DNA of 64,000 bases from contig NZ_BGZH01000001.1 of assembly GCF_009617755.1 (NCBI RefSeq), positions 248,001 through 312,000 of the forward strand. The letters are read 5' to 3'. Of the stretch, positions 18,627 through 26,998 are shown in pieces. The first letter of the stretch is position 1. Every line of letters begins with the position of its first letter. The DNA comes from Marinobacter salsuginis (lineage in GTDB: Bacteria > Pseudomonadota > Gammaproteobacteria > Pseudomonadales > Oleiphilaceae). Both the position numbers and the translations under genes were made by a program. The notes under the pieces were generated by a model. It was not told the DNA's origin and ran no database searches. It saw only the letters and a program-made list of their open reading frames with translations.

Positions 18627-18863
18627 TCAGTTGCCCAGGATCTGAAGAATCATTCGCCGGTTTTCCGCGCTTGTCCTGCGGAACCGGCGAAGCAGCTCCA
18701 CCTCTTCTCCGGTCAGTTGTACCTTCTCAAGTACTTCTTCCAGCTCGGCCACCGATGCCAAAAGCTCATCACTCTTATCCAGGGCAATACCGGGAAGTTC
18801 AAGTTGCCCGTGGTCCTCGGGCTTCTCTGGCTCCCAATGCTGCATGGGTTGCGCATGTTGCAT
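18627..18863 (-). CDS. Small hypothetical protein, 78 residues
   Basis: A short open frame between galU (convergent) and the RibD-like gene (divergent). GAGG lies 9 bp before the ATG at 18863; a GTG at 18869 is the alternative. The N-terminal part is rich in Gln, His and Pro. The rest is amphipathic and acidic, with a heptad-like LLASVAELEEVLEKVQL stretch and the ending RRFRRTSAENRRMILQILG. That C-terminal pattern (EEVELLRRFRRTSAENRRMIL) resembles the end of helix-turn-helix regulators that count residues before an rrM-IL tail, but there is no HTH here. Function unknown. Confidence 0.6.
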   Translation of the reverse strand: MQHAQPMQHWEPEKPEDHGQLELPGIALDKSDELLASVAELEEVLEKVQLTGEEVELLRRFRRTSAENRRMILQILGN

Positions 18864-19019
18864 GGCCACTTACCTCGTCATCCAAACCGGGAAACCTGTC
18901 CCGATAATGCCCTGCGAAGTGAATCAATCCGGAAATGTAACGTACATATAGCTTTGCACACAATCTGCCTATACTAAAGGAGTCTTCGCAGCTCCTGGGC
19001 AACAACCAACAGGCTATTT

Positions 19020-19892
19020 ATGGCGGCAAGAACACTGGATATCGACTCGGCATGGGAGTTGGTGCTTAGCGCAGTAAACCGCAGCAATGTGACACTGCCG
19101 TTGCCGGGAACCGACAAAGAAGCAGTAAAACTCAATGGACACGGCGCTTGGCACCTGATGCAACCGGCCACGGGTGAAGCGAAGGATCTGCTCTCGGTGT
19201 TTCTTCCCCTGTGTCGGCCGGTGCCAGCGGATGGTCGCCCCAAAGTTATCGGCCAGCTCGGCCAAAGCCTCGATGGGCGAATTGCGACGGTGACGGGACG
19301 CTCGCGCTTCATCAACGGCGACGATGGGATTACGCACCTGCACCGGATCCGTGCGGTATCCGATGCCGTGATCGTTGGTGCCGGCACCGCCGCCACCGAC
19401 AACCCCCGTTTGACCGTACGGCGCACCAACGGTCGCAACCCGGTACGCGTGGTTATTGATCGTCATCACCGCGTGCCGGACAGCCATCACCTGTTTACCG
19501 ATGGTGCGGCCCCTACCCTACGATTGGTGGCCGGTCGCTATGACAAAGACAGGAATCCGTCTATTGAATCCGCTGTTAGCGAAATCCCCTGTCTTGGAGA
19601 TGCGGACGCCAAAGCCCCCGTCGATCCGAAGCTGATTCTTCAGGTACTGTCGGATTTCGGGCTAAAAAAGGTGTTCGTGGAAGGTGGCGGCGTCACCGTC
19701 TCATCATTCCTCAACGCCGGCTTGCTGGATCGGCTTCACGTAATGGTCGCCCCCATGATCATCGGCAGCGGCAGACCCGCCTTTTCGCTCCCGGAAATCG
19801 ATTTTCTGGACGATGCGCTGCGGCCAAGAGCGCAGCTGGTCAACCTTGGAAGCGATATGCTCTTCGCCCTGGATTTCTCCCGAGAGGCATAG
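19020..19892 (+). CDS. RibD C-terminal-domain / dihydrofolate-reductase-fold reductase
   Basis: A 290-residue protein. The first 75 residues are not recognised. From about 78 it is a RibD_C domain: VIGQLGQSLDGRIAT, HRIRAVSDAVIVGAGTAATDNPRLTVR, NPVRVVIDRHHRVP, KKVFVEGGGVTVSSFLNAGLLDRLHV and a final APMIIGSGRPAF. These are the NADPH- and substrate-binding parts of pyrimidine reductases of riboflavin synthesis. The deaminase domain of RibD is missing, so it is a stand-alone reductase whose substrate is unknown. It converges on the cluster 19899-24212, which contains a pterin-synthase-like gene, so a pterin or pyrimidine substrate is plausible (inference). Confidence 0.85.
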   Translation: MAARTLDIDSAWELVLSAVNRSNVTLPLPGTDKEAVKLNGHGAWHLMQPATGEAKDLLSVFLPLCRPVPADGRPKVIGQLGQSLDGRIATVTGRSRFINGDDGITHLHRIRAVSDAVIVGAGTAATDNPRLTVRRTNGRNPVRVVIDRHHRVPDSHHLFTDGAAPTLRLVAGRYDKDRNPSIESAVSEIPCLGDADAKAPVDPKLILQVLSDFGLKKVFVEGGGVTVSSFLNAGLLDRLHVMVAPMIIGSGRPAFSLPEIDFLDDALRPRAQLVNLGSDMLFALDFSREA

Positions 19893-19898
19893 GCCGAT

Positions 19899-20816
19899 TT
19901 AGCGACTGGTGAACAAAAACACAACCCCGGGCAAGCTCGAAACCAGCACCAGCGCCCCGTACCCCACACTGAGCGCTACCCCCTGCTCCGCTGGCAATCC
20001 GGCCATGGGCCAGATCAGCGCTGCGGCGCCCTCCCTGATTCCCCAGCCGGCAACCGTCAGAGGTATGACCATGCTCAGAAGCAGAATACTGCCCAGGCCG
20101 ACAATCAACCCTGCCTCCGCCCAGGTATCAACGTAACCCGCACCCCAGGCCAGGCAGAGAAACACCCCCAGATAGCTCGACAACACCACCAGTGAAGAAC
20201 CGATCTGAACCGGCAATACTGAGCAATCCAACAACGACAGATACAGATCACGCCGAAGGCGCTGCAGGTAATCGGCAAGGCCCGCTTTCCGTGCTAGCCA
20301 TGGGGCTATGGCAACAAAGAGAATGCCAACTCCAAGCCACGCCCAGCCATTCCAAAAGCCGGCAGTAAGCTGCCCCGAACCAAACAGCCACGCGATGGAA
20401 ACTGCGACAACCAACGCCAGCACCAACTGGCCCGAGAGCCGCTCGATGGCGACCCCGTGGACAGCCGCGAGACGTTTACCGGCACCCTCACCGTGGCGCC
20501 ATGCCCGGTTAACATCACCAAGGACGCCACCGGGCAGAACCTGGTTCAGGAATGTCGCCAGATAGTACTCTCGCACGGCAACGCCATAGTCCAGGGACAA
20601 TCCAAGCCTCTTTGAGGTGAAGCGCCAACGCCAGGCAGAGAGCAGCACCTGCACTACGGTGAGTACCAGCGCGGGTATCAGAACAAAAGGAGAAAAGCGG
20701 ACAAGCTCCTGCCAGAGCGCGCTGGTATCGACAGAGCGAATCACGAATCCAATGACCAAAACCGTGATCAACCACCGGGCCACCAACCGAACCCGCTTTT
20801 GACGCACCTCCCTCAA
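19899..20816 (-). CDS. YbhN / lysylphosphatidylglycerol-synthase-TM-type membrane protein (flippase-like)
   Basis: A 305-residue integral membrane protein with about eight helices. It carries the UPF0104/LPG_synthase_TM motifs SAWRWRFTSKRLG, YYLATFLNQVLPGGVLGDVNRAWRHG and ERLSGQLVLALV. Such domains accompany glycosyltransferases and lipid-modifying enzymes and are thought to move lipids or lipid-linked products across the membrane. The start is TTG at 20814-20816, overlapping the stop of the glycosyltransferase gene as TTGA; a GTG three codons later is the alternative. That overlap ties it to the glycosyltransferase functionally. Confidence 0.82.
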   Translation of the reverse strand: MREVRQKRVRLVARWLITVLVIGFVIRSVDTSALWQELVRFSPFVLIPALVLTVVQVLLSAWRWRFTSKRLGLSLDYGVAVREYYLATFLNQVLPGGVLGDVNRAWRHGEGAGKRLAAVHGVAIERLSGQLVLALVVAVSIAWLFGSGQLTAGFWNGWAWLGVGILFVAIAPWLARKAGLADYLQRLRRDLYLSLLDCSVLPVQIGSSLVVLSSYLGVFLCLAWGAGYVDTWAEAGLIVGLGSILLLSMVIPLTVAGWGIREGAAALIWPMAGLPAEQGVALSVGYGALVLVSSLPGVVFLFTSR

Positions 20817-22753
20817 GCCAGCTGCCCGGTTGGCAGAGCCAAAAGGTCGAGATGCCGTACGACGACGTTCAGGCTGCCCTCAGACAACTGATGGTTCCGC
20901 GTTTCCAGCCAGAGGTTAAGGCGGTCCCTGTCTCCCGGAGATTGCTCGATCGCCGCCTCGGTCCATCCCTCCATCAGCATCCGGGCCAACGCCTGATCCT
21001 CGCTGCCCAGGGTCCAGGGCGATTCCGCCAATTTCACCTGGTAACCGTCTGCGTCAAGCAGCTGCTTCAGCGTAATGGGGGCCTCTGGCCCAAGCGCCGT
21101 ACCGGTGCCTTTGTCCCCATGCTGATGCTGGTTCACCAGAGTTCGAATCAGCTCATCATCGGGATGACCGGGGGACAGTTCAAATTGCCCTGCGTAGCTC
21201 AGCGCGATCAGTATTGCTGAATTCCTGCGCCACGCCGCCTGACTGAGGGCTTTCAACCAAGTCTCGGAAACAAGATCAATCAGTGCTGACGCCGTGATCA
21301 GGGACACCTCGGGGGGCAGGTGCTGCTCAATATTCTCCGGTGACAATTGCACCGCGCGCGTTTCAAAGGGTACATCCAGCACATTTACCCGTTGCCGGGC
21401 CTCGCGCAGCAGCGCCGCGTCCTGATCCAGGGCCAGCCAGGCTTGAGGTACCTGAAGTGCAGGCACCAGAAACAGGGCGTTGGAACCACGGCCGGTGCCA
21501 ATGTCGACAATCTGCATGGGGCAATGAATTTCAGGCGGCAGGCTATCGTAACGGTCGAGCAGCCACCGGTTCAGTTCCGCGGTCAGTTCTATCGAGCGAG
21601 CCCGATGATCTGCCGGTTCCCGGGCTGCCAGCCATTCGCTCTCGAATTCTGAATGCTGGTGCGGGTTTGCAGGAAATCCCCTGAAGTATGCTAATGCCTC
21701 GCAAAAATCCCGGGCGGTATCGGCCCATGATCGAACCCGCCTGGATTCCCTCGCAGCCAGTTTGCGCGCATGTTCGAGCTGGTCCGGATCCACCAGCCAG
21801 TTCCTGAGTCGGGCCTCGAGAGCCCTGATATCCCCGGCACAATACTGCACCACGCCCGGTCTGGCGGAGGTTTGCGCCAGGGCGCCGCCATCGGAGGAAA
21901 TAATCGGCAGTGCTTCCGCCAACGCCTCGTCGATCACCATGCCGTAGCCCTCATAGAGCGAAGGCATGACAAAAAAGTCGGCCTGAGTGTAGAGATCGGC
22001 AAGCCCTGAGTCGTCCACTTCACCGACCAGGACAATCCTGTCTTCAAGGCCGGCCGCGGCAACCGCCCGACGGACCTGGTGGCTGTACCCCGGATCACGG
22101 CTGTCAGACCCGGCCAGTGTGCAGCGCCACGGTAGAGCCTTCAGTTTTCCCAGCGCTTCCACCAACTGATGTTGGGCCTTTCTCGGGGACAGATGGGCGA
22201 CGCATAGAATGTGAGGGCCACTGCTTTCAGCGGGCTTGCTCCGGACTCGCGTTGTTTCAGCCCTGGCCACACCCGGCTCAGCTACTCGAATGGCCTCCGG
22301 CAGAACCTCGTAATCCGCAAGGCGGGCGGCCGTGTGTTGACTGGTGGTAATAACGCCTTCCACGAAGCCGAGGGCCCGCTTTTCGGATTCCAGAAACCAT
22401 TGCCTGTCTGCCTCGCTGAGGCCGGTCTCGTCAGCAAGCGGATGATGAACCAGCCCAAACAGAGTTAAACGTCGGGAATGCTTTTCCACGATCTCCGGCA
22501 GCCCGCCCATGGTAAGGCCATCAAGGACCACAGACGTGCCAGCGGGCAAACTCGCGAGTTTCTGATCCATCGCTTCGCAGGCGACACTGTCCGGACGCGG
22601 AAACTGCCCGGCCAAACCGCTCACCCGGGCCGTGCAACCGTCTTTGCAAAGTGCTTCTACCAACTTACGAACATACCGGTAACCGCCGGTGTTCTGTTCC
22701 GGGTCGCCCGGAACGAGAAACTCGACCACTCCCGGTACGTCAGATTCCGGCAT
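20813..22753 (-). CDS. Glycosyltransferase (GT4) fused to a SAM-dependent methyltransferase
   Basis: A 646-residue two-domain protein. Residues about 10-370 form a GT-B glycosyltransferase of family GT4: GGYRYVRKLVEAL, ILCVAHLSPRKAQHQLVEAL, and the donor-binding MPSLYEGYGMVIDEALAEALPIISSD. Residues about 395-640 form a class I methyltransferase with motif I IVDIGTGRGSNALFL followed by WLALDQDAALLREARQRV. The frame is open from a TTG at 22771, but the ATG at 22753 is the likelier start. It overlaps the upstream PTPS-like gene by 14 bp and the downstream membrane gene by 4 bp. I infer that one polypeptide glycosylates and methylates the same molecule; the substrate is unknown. Confidence 0.85.
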   Translation of the reverse strand: MPESDVPGVVEFLVPGDPEQNTGGYRYVRKLVEALCKDGCTARVSGLAGQFPRPDSVACEAMDQKLASLPAGTSVVLDGLTMGGLPEIVEKHSRRLTLFGLVHHPLADETGLSEADRQWFLESEKRALGFVEGVITTSQHTAARLADYEVLPEAIRVAEPGVARAETTRVRSKPAESSGPHILCVAHLSPRKAQHQLVEALGKLKALPWRCTLAGSDSRDPGYSHQVRRAVAAAGLEDRIVLVGEVDDSGLADLYTQADFFVMPSLYEGYGMVIDEALAEALPIISSDGGALAQTSARPGVVQYCAGDIRALEARLRNWLVDPDQLEHARKLAARESRRVRSWADTARDFCEALAYFRGFPANPHQHSEFESEWLAAREPADHRARSIELTAELNRWLLDRYDSLPPEIHCPMQIVDIGTGRGSNALFLVPALQVPQAWLALDQDAALLREARQRVNVLDVPFETRAVQLSPENIEQHLPPEVSLITASALIDLVSETWLKALSQAAWRRNSAILIALSYAGQFELSPGHPDDELIRTLVNQHQHGDKGTGTALGPEAPITLKQLLDADGYQVKLAESPWTLGSEDQALARMLMEGWTEAAIEQSPGDRDRLNLWLETRNHQLSEGSLNVVVRHLDLLALPTGQLA

Positions 22754-23138
22754 GGTAGCTGGCCCAGGCAATGTGAGATTCAGAGAGGGTAACTTTCAGG
22801 CTGACAATACCCTTTCCCGTCTCCCCCAATCGGCCCCCATGAATGGCCGCCGCCATCCGGTCGAACACCAGCTTCGCCATAAACTCCGTAGTGGTGTTCC
22901 GGCCTCGCAGTTCCGGTAGCTCGTCGAGGTTCTGCATGTTGAACTCTGAGAGAACATTCTTGAGAAGGTCGGAGGCCAGGCCGATATCCACGATCAGGTC
23001 GTCCTTGTCCAACTGGTGACGCTCGAAGGTCACATCCACCACATAAGTGGCACCATGCACTTTCTGCGCTGGGCCAAAGATCTCTCCATCGAAACTGTGG
23101 GCAATCATCATATGGTCCCGGACCGTCAAGCCGAACAT
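22740..23138 (-). CDS. 6-pyruvoyl-tetrahydropterin-synthase-like protein lacking catalytic residues
   Basis: A 132-residue T-fold protein of the PTPS/QueD family. Fold and pterin-pocket features are kept: NLDELPELRGRNTTTEFMAK (about 70-89) and SESHIAWASY near the C-terminus. Usual active-site elements are altered. The zinc motif that is normally HGH reads HGAT (28-31), the catalytic Cys before it is absent (GPAQKVHG), and the LDH of the Asp-His dyad region reads FNM. H14 and H28 remain. It is therefore unlikely to be a standard QueD or PTPS. AAGGAGAG precedes the ATG. It lies 30 bp after the oxidoreductase gene and overlaps the glycosyltransferase. Confidence 0.82.
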   Translation of the reverse strand: MFGLTVRDHMMIAHSFDGEIFGPAQKVHGATYVVDVTFERHQLDKDDLIVDIGLASDLLKNVLSEFNMQNLDELPELRGRNTTTEFMAKLVFDRMAAAIHGGRLGETGKGIVSLKVTLSESHIAWASYHAGI

Positions 23139-23168
23139 AAACTCTCCTTAGCAGATCATTATGAATTA

Positions 23169-24212
23169 TCAGTAAACAACGCGATGGCAGAGTGTTTCCC
23201 GGCCATCGATCAGAATCCGTGCCATGGACTTTGGCAGGTCCTCGAACCGGCACTCACCGGTAATCAGCGCATCCAGGGCATCCTCACTCAGTAGTTCCAA
23301 CGCCAGCGCCAGGCGCTTGCGATAGTCCCACCTGGGAACCCGGGAGGGCGCAATCTGCCCGACCTGACTGGATTTCAGGGTCAGACGACGCGGATGAAAT
23401 GCAGCACCCAATGGTGCGGAGACCAACTGATCCCCGTACCAGCTCATTTCAATCAGTGTCGCCTCCTGCCCCGCCAGCCCCAGAGCCGTTTCCAGGCCCG
23501 ATGGGTGGCCGCTGGCATGTATCACAAGGTCGTGATCGTCGGCGGTAGGTTCGGCACTAAAGGTCAGCCCCAGTTGTTCGGCAACGGTCTGTCTCTCCGG
23601 GTTTGTATCGATAGCGGTAACCCGGGTGCCCGGAATGCGACTGGCCAGCCAGGCGACAAGCAGACCAACCACTCCAAGACCAACCACCGCGATTCGATCG
23701 CCGACCGCTGGCGATCCATCCCAGAGACCGTTGACGGCGGTTTCCATATTGGCAGCAAGAATCGCTCGCTCGGCGGGCAGGTCTTTCGGTAAGGGGGTGA
23801 CGGCCGACGCCGGCACCCGATAATAATCCTGGTGCGGGTACAGGCAAAACACCGTTTGACCGACCAGTTCCACGGGCCCTTCAATCACCTTTCCTACGTT
23901 GGCATAGCCGTACTTCACCGGCCAGGGGAATTCACCGGCCTGGAAGGGTGCCCGCATTGCGGTGTATTCGCTTCTGGGAACACGACCGTGAAAGACCAGT
24001 GATTCGGTGCCCCGACTTATCCCCGAATAGAGGGCCTGGACCGTGACAGTCTCTCCTGCCTCCCCATCACCCGCCGGCTCCAGAGGCGTTTCCAGAATTT
24101 CGCCCTTTCCAGCGCCGGTTACCCACCAGGCCCGGGCGACGGTCTCTGTATTGGAATTCTCTGGATCACGTTGCAAAGGGAGCTCCTTTCCTGGCGTTGT
24201 TTTGCGCGGCAT
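23169..24212 (-). CDS. Medium-chain dehydrogenase/reductase, zinc-free type
   Basis: A 347-residue MDR-superfamily oxidoreductase. The N-terminal GroES-like domain contains LYSGISRGTESLVFHG where zinc enzymes have a Cys (CGVCGTD) and KYGYANVG in place of GHE, so the catalytic zinc site is missing. The Rossmann domain has IAVVGLGVVGLLVAWLA (about 175-191) and an acidic residue after the second strand (AIDTNPE), suggesting NAD preference. It is often labelled a zinc-binding alcohol dehydrogenase. It leads the minus-strand cluster with the PTPS-like, glycosyltransferase and flippase-like genes, and is divergent from the CDP-alcohol phosphatidyltransferase. Substrate unknown. Confidence 0.8.
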   Translation of the reverse strand: MPRKTTPGKELPLQRDPENSNTETVARAWWVTGAGKGEILETPLEPAGDGEAGETVTVQALYSGISRGTESLVFHGRVPRSEYTAMRAPFQAGEFPWPVKYGYANVGKVIEGPVELVGQTVFCLYPHQDYYRVPASAVTPLPKDLPAERAILAANMETAVNGLWDGSPAVGDRIAVVGLGVVGLLVAWLASRIPGTRVTAIDTNPERQTVAEQLGLTFSAEPTADDHDLVIHASGHPSGLETALGLAGQEATLIEMSWYGDQLVSAPLGAAFHPRRLTLKSSQVGQIAPSRVPRWDYRKRLALALELLSEDALDALITGECRFEDLPKSMARILIDGRETLCHRVVY

Positions 24213-24353
24213 TGGAAACGGCCTTTCCTGCCTGAACCATCAGGTCTGAACGCGGTCAATGCTCGTAAGCACACTCATACATATCAACTATAGTCAGTGT
24301 ACAGTGCGCCCGGGGTGTTTGATGCCTGCAAACCTATACGCTGGAGTTCAGTG

Positions 24354-25088
24354 ATGGATTCTAACGGCCGTTCAGCTTCACATTGGGTCGCCCTCCCGCT
24401 GGACCTCGCCTGGGGTTTTGTCCTTGTAACCCTCTTATGTCTGGCTACAGGCTGGCTGGCCGGGCCTCCCGTTCTTTTCTATCTGCTGACAGTCGCACTC
24501 TACCTTTGCGTCTGCGGCCTGGTTTCCCGGGCCTGGCCCGAAAACCGCGACTTCGGCTGGGCGAACCGGGCAACCCTGTTGAGGGGTTGCCTCGTGATTG
24601 TCCTCTTCGCCTTGGCTCCCTTTGCAGAACATCTGACTGACAACCTCTGGTTGTATGGCTGGATGGCACTGTTGGCACTCATTCTGGATGGCGTGGACGG
24701 AAAAGTTGCCAGGGCAACCGGCTCCGAGAGCGACTTTGGCGCCAGATTCGATATGGAGATGGATGCCCTGTTCATCCTCGGGCTCAGTATTGCCGTGCTG
24801 GCGTTGGGAAAGGCAGGCATCTGGGTGCTTGCCCTCGGCCTGATTCGCTACGCTTTCGTTGCCGCTGGCCACTTTGCGGATTGGCTGAATGCGCCACTGC
24901 CAGACAGTTTCCGACGGAAGACGATTTGCGTTTGGCAGATCGTTACCCTGCTCGTGGCGGTACTTCCGCCAATCAATTCGCTGTTTGCCAGCACCACCCT
25001 GGCAACCGCACTTGCTCTGCTGGTGTGGTCGTTTTTCGTGGATATTCACTGGCTTTATCAAAGGAGACATCACCATGATGTTCAATAA
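24354..25088 (+). CDS. CDP-alcohol phosphatidyltransferase family protein
   Basis: A 244-residue membrane enzyme. The motif D-GV-D-G-KV-AR-8-G-3-D-3-D is complete within LDGVDGKVAR and GARFDMEMD (about 119-145). This marks transfer of a phosphoalcohol from a CDP-activated donor to an alcohol such as inositol, glycerol phosphate or serine. Six hydrophobic helices surround it. GGAG lies 7 bp upstream of the ATG at 24354; an open frame continues 19 codons further upstream but has no good start. Its end overlaps the yceI start by 14 bp. Divergence from the glycosyltransferase cluster (141-bp gap) suggests a shared lipid-head-group role (inference). Confidence 0.87.
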   Translation: MDSNGRSASHWVALPLDLAWGFVLVTLLCLATGWLAGPPVLFYLLTVALYLCVCGLVSRAWPENRDFGWANRATLLRGCLVIVLFALAPFAEHLTDNLWLYGWMALLALILDGVDGKVARATGSESDFGARFDMEMDALFILGLSIAVLALGKAGIWVLALGLIRYAFVAAGHFADWLNAPLPDSFRRKTICVWQIVTLLVAVLPPINSLFASTTLATALALLVWSFFVDIHWLYQRRHHHDVQ

Positions 25089-25692
25089 CCGGAAAACCAT
25101 TACCCGTTCTGCCCTTGCCTTGCCTGCGGTCCTCGCATTGAGCCCTGCAGCCTCGGCCGAGCCGCAAGATTTCATCGTCGACGACGAACACTTCTCTATG
25201 TTCTTCGAGATCATGCACATTGGTTACGCCCCGGTCATGGGCATGTTCCGAGAAGTGGAGGGCCAGTTCGTTTACGACGAGGAAACCATGGAGCTGAAGT
25301 CGGGCCAACTGGTATTCCAGAGCGACAGTGTGTTCACCAATCACAAGAAGCGTGATGAACACGTTCGCAACGAGGACTTTCTCGACTCTGACGAATACCC
25401 CGAGATCACTTTCACTGTTACCGACTTTGAAACAACCGGCGAAAACACTGGCAAAGTAACGGGAGATCTGGAGCTACTTGGCCAGACACGGCCCGTGGTA
25501 TTGGATGTAACCCTGAACAAATCCGACGTTTACCCCTTTGGCCACGAGGAATACACGCTGGGGATCAGCGCTTCCACCACACTGAAACGCAGTGAATGGG
25601 GTATGACCTATGGTCTGGATGGTGAAATGGTCGGCGATGAGGTCAAATTGCATTTCGGTTTCGAGGCGATACGTGAGTCCGGCATGTTCTGA
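25075..25692 (+). CDS. YceI-family periplasmic lipocalin-like protein
   Basis: A 205-residue protein with signal peptide cleaved after ASA near residue 28 and a YceI beta-barrel. The barrel has DDEHFSMFFEIMHIGYAPVMGMF, DSVFTNHKKRDEHVRNEDFLDSDEYPEITF, and a C-terminal part with VKLHFGFEAIR. YceI proteins bind isoprenoid quinones or other amphiphiles in the periplasm. AAGGAG lies 8 bp before the ATG at 25075, itself within the end of the phosphatidyltransferase gene, so the two are coupled. This coupling adds a lipid-binding protein to the cluster. Confidence 0.88.
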   Translation: MMFNNRKTITRSALALPAVLALSPAASAEPQDFIVDDEHFSMFFEIMHIGYAPVMGMFREVEGQFVYDEETMELKSGQLVFQSDSVFTNHKKRDEHVRNEDFLDSDEYPEITFTVTDFETTGENTGKVTGDLELLGQTRPVVLDVTLNKSDVYPFGHEEYTLGISASTTLKRSEWGMTYGLDGEMVGDEVKLHFGFEAIRESGMF

Positions 25693-25824
25693 TTTGTCAG
25701 TGGCGATAATGTGACCCGCTGCACAACGCGGACACATTCTGTTACAGGATCGGGCCGGATTTTTGGGCTGCGGCGCAAAGCCCGTTATGTTTAGAACTAC
25801 AACAATAATCAAGGGACCTGCCGC

Positions 25825-26895
25825 ATGCCCGGTAAGGCTATTATTCTTTTCACAATCATAACTGCCGTTGTGGTTGGCACGGGGTATCTGCTTTCCGCCG
25901 ACAACCACACCCGATTCAGTTGGTTCACGAAGCCGGCCAGCGACATCGGGTCCGCTTCTTCTCAGAGCCCAATTGAGACAGTCCAGCCGTCACCCGATCC
26001 CGTGCATCAACCCGAGCCACCATCGGACAACGCCCTTGGCTTTATGCTGGCCAGTGTTGCCGATCAGTACGCTGAAGCCACACGATATCCAGCCTGGTCG
26101 GTGCCTCTAAGCCCGGAACAGGCCCGCGCCTACCGTGGCAATCACTACGAGCCTGTCAGCCTGCCTCTGGAGGGTAACGGGCAATTCACAGTCACGCTTG
26201 AAAAATACCGGTTTACAGAAGGCGAACAGATTCTTGTTGCTGCGGCCATTCAAAGCCCTCAGGTAGTTGACCGCTCTCTTTCCGCAACCCTGGAGAGACC
26301 CGAAAGCCGTGATGCCGTCGCCAGCACCACACTGGAGCAAGCCGGTTCGCCGGGTTACTTCGAGGGCGTTCTGGCCGCCAATGAGTCACCGGGGGAATAC
26401 CGCCTGATCGTCGAAGCCCGGCTCGACGGCAAACCAGTTCGCCACGCCTCAACGCTGACCGTCGAGCCCTACCTGGGGGACTTTGAGGGGTTGGGCAATG
26501 CCCGGGTCAGCGGCAACAACCTGATTATCCCCGTTCGGTTCTCTCCGGAAGATCCCGGCTTTTATGCGCTCTCGGCCCAGCTTTACGTCGGCCAGCGTCC
26601 GGTTGCCCAGCTGCAGGTGGAGAAACGGCTGGACAGCACTTCGGACACCATCAACCTCAGGGCCCACGGCACAGTGTTGGCGAACCAGACCGTGGACGGT
26701 CAACTTCAGCTGAAGAACCTGCAGATTCGCCAGCTCCCAGCCAGGCCAGGTGACAGAACCAACTACGCTTTCGGCCCCGACGAGGGCTACTCATTCACAC
26801 CGCCGGACCTCGAGAGCCTGACCGATACCCCGGCGGTGGACCCCGAATCGGAACAACGGGCGGCGCTGCTCAGGCAGCTTGCCGACAAGTTCTGA
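25825..26895 (+). CDS. Membrane-anchored periplasmic protein of unknown function
   Basis: A 356-residue protein not recognised as a named family. Residues about 5-25 form a membrane anchor or uncleaved signal. A Pro/Ser-rich linker (about 40-70) follows, then a predicted all-beta region (about 110-310) with Ig- or CUB-like strands such as YFEGVLAANESPGEYRLIVE. The tail is charged. It is co-directional with the lipase, 103 bp upstream of it, and could be a lipase chaperone or foldase. However, the RxxFDY motif of Lif-type foldases is absent, so that remains a guess. Confidence 0.7.
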   Translation: MPGKAIILFTIITAVVVGTGYLLSADNHTRFSWFTKPASDIGSASSQSPIETVQPSPDPVHQPEPPSDNALGFMLASVADQYAEATRYPAWSVPLSPEQARAYRGNHYEPVSLPLEGNGQFTVTLEKYRFTEGEQILVAAAIQSPQVVDRSLSATLERPESRDAVASTTLEQAGSPGYFEGVLAANESPGEYRLIVEARLDGKPVRHASTLTVEPYLGDFEGLGNARVSGNNLIIPVRFSPEDPGFYALSAQLYVGQRPVAQLQVEKRLDSTSDTINLRAHGTVLANQTVDGQLQLKNLQIRQLPARPGDRTNYAFGPDEGYSFTPPDLESLTDTPAVDPESEQRAALLRQLADKF

Positions 26896-26998
26896 TGGCA
26901 GAGCGTGAGCTTTGCGCCGGCTGACGCCGGGCTGTACCGCCACAGAGTGGCGGAGAAACGTCTTGTGACAACAATAACTCAGCAAAGACGGAGCAACT

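Noticed and set aside
26937..26953. Hairpin CCGCCAC-AGA-GTGGCGG before the lipase gene
   Set aside because: Short, no T-run, and no second copy seen; not enough to call a terminator or regulator.
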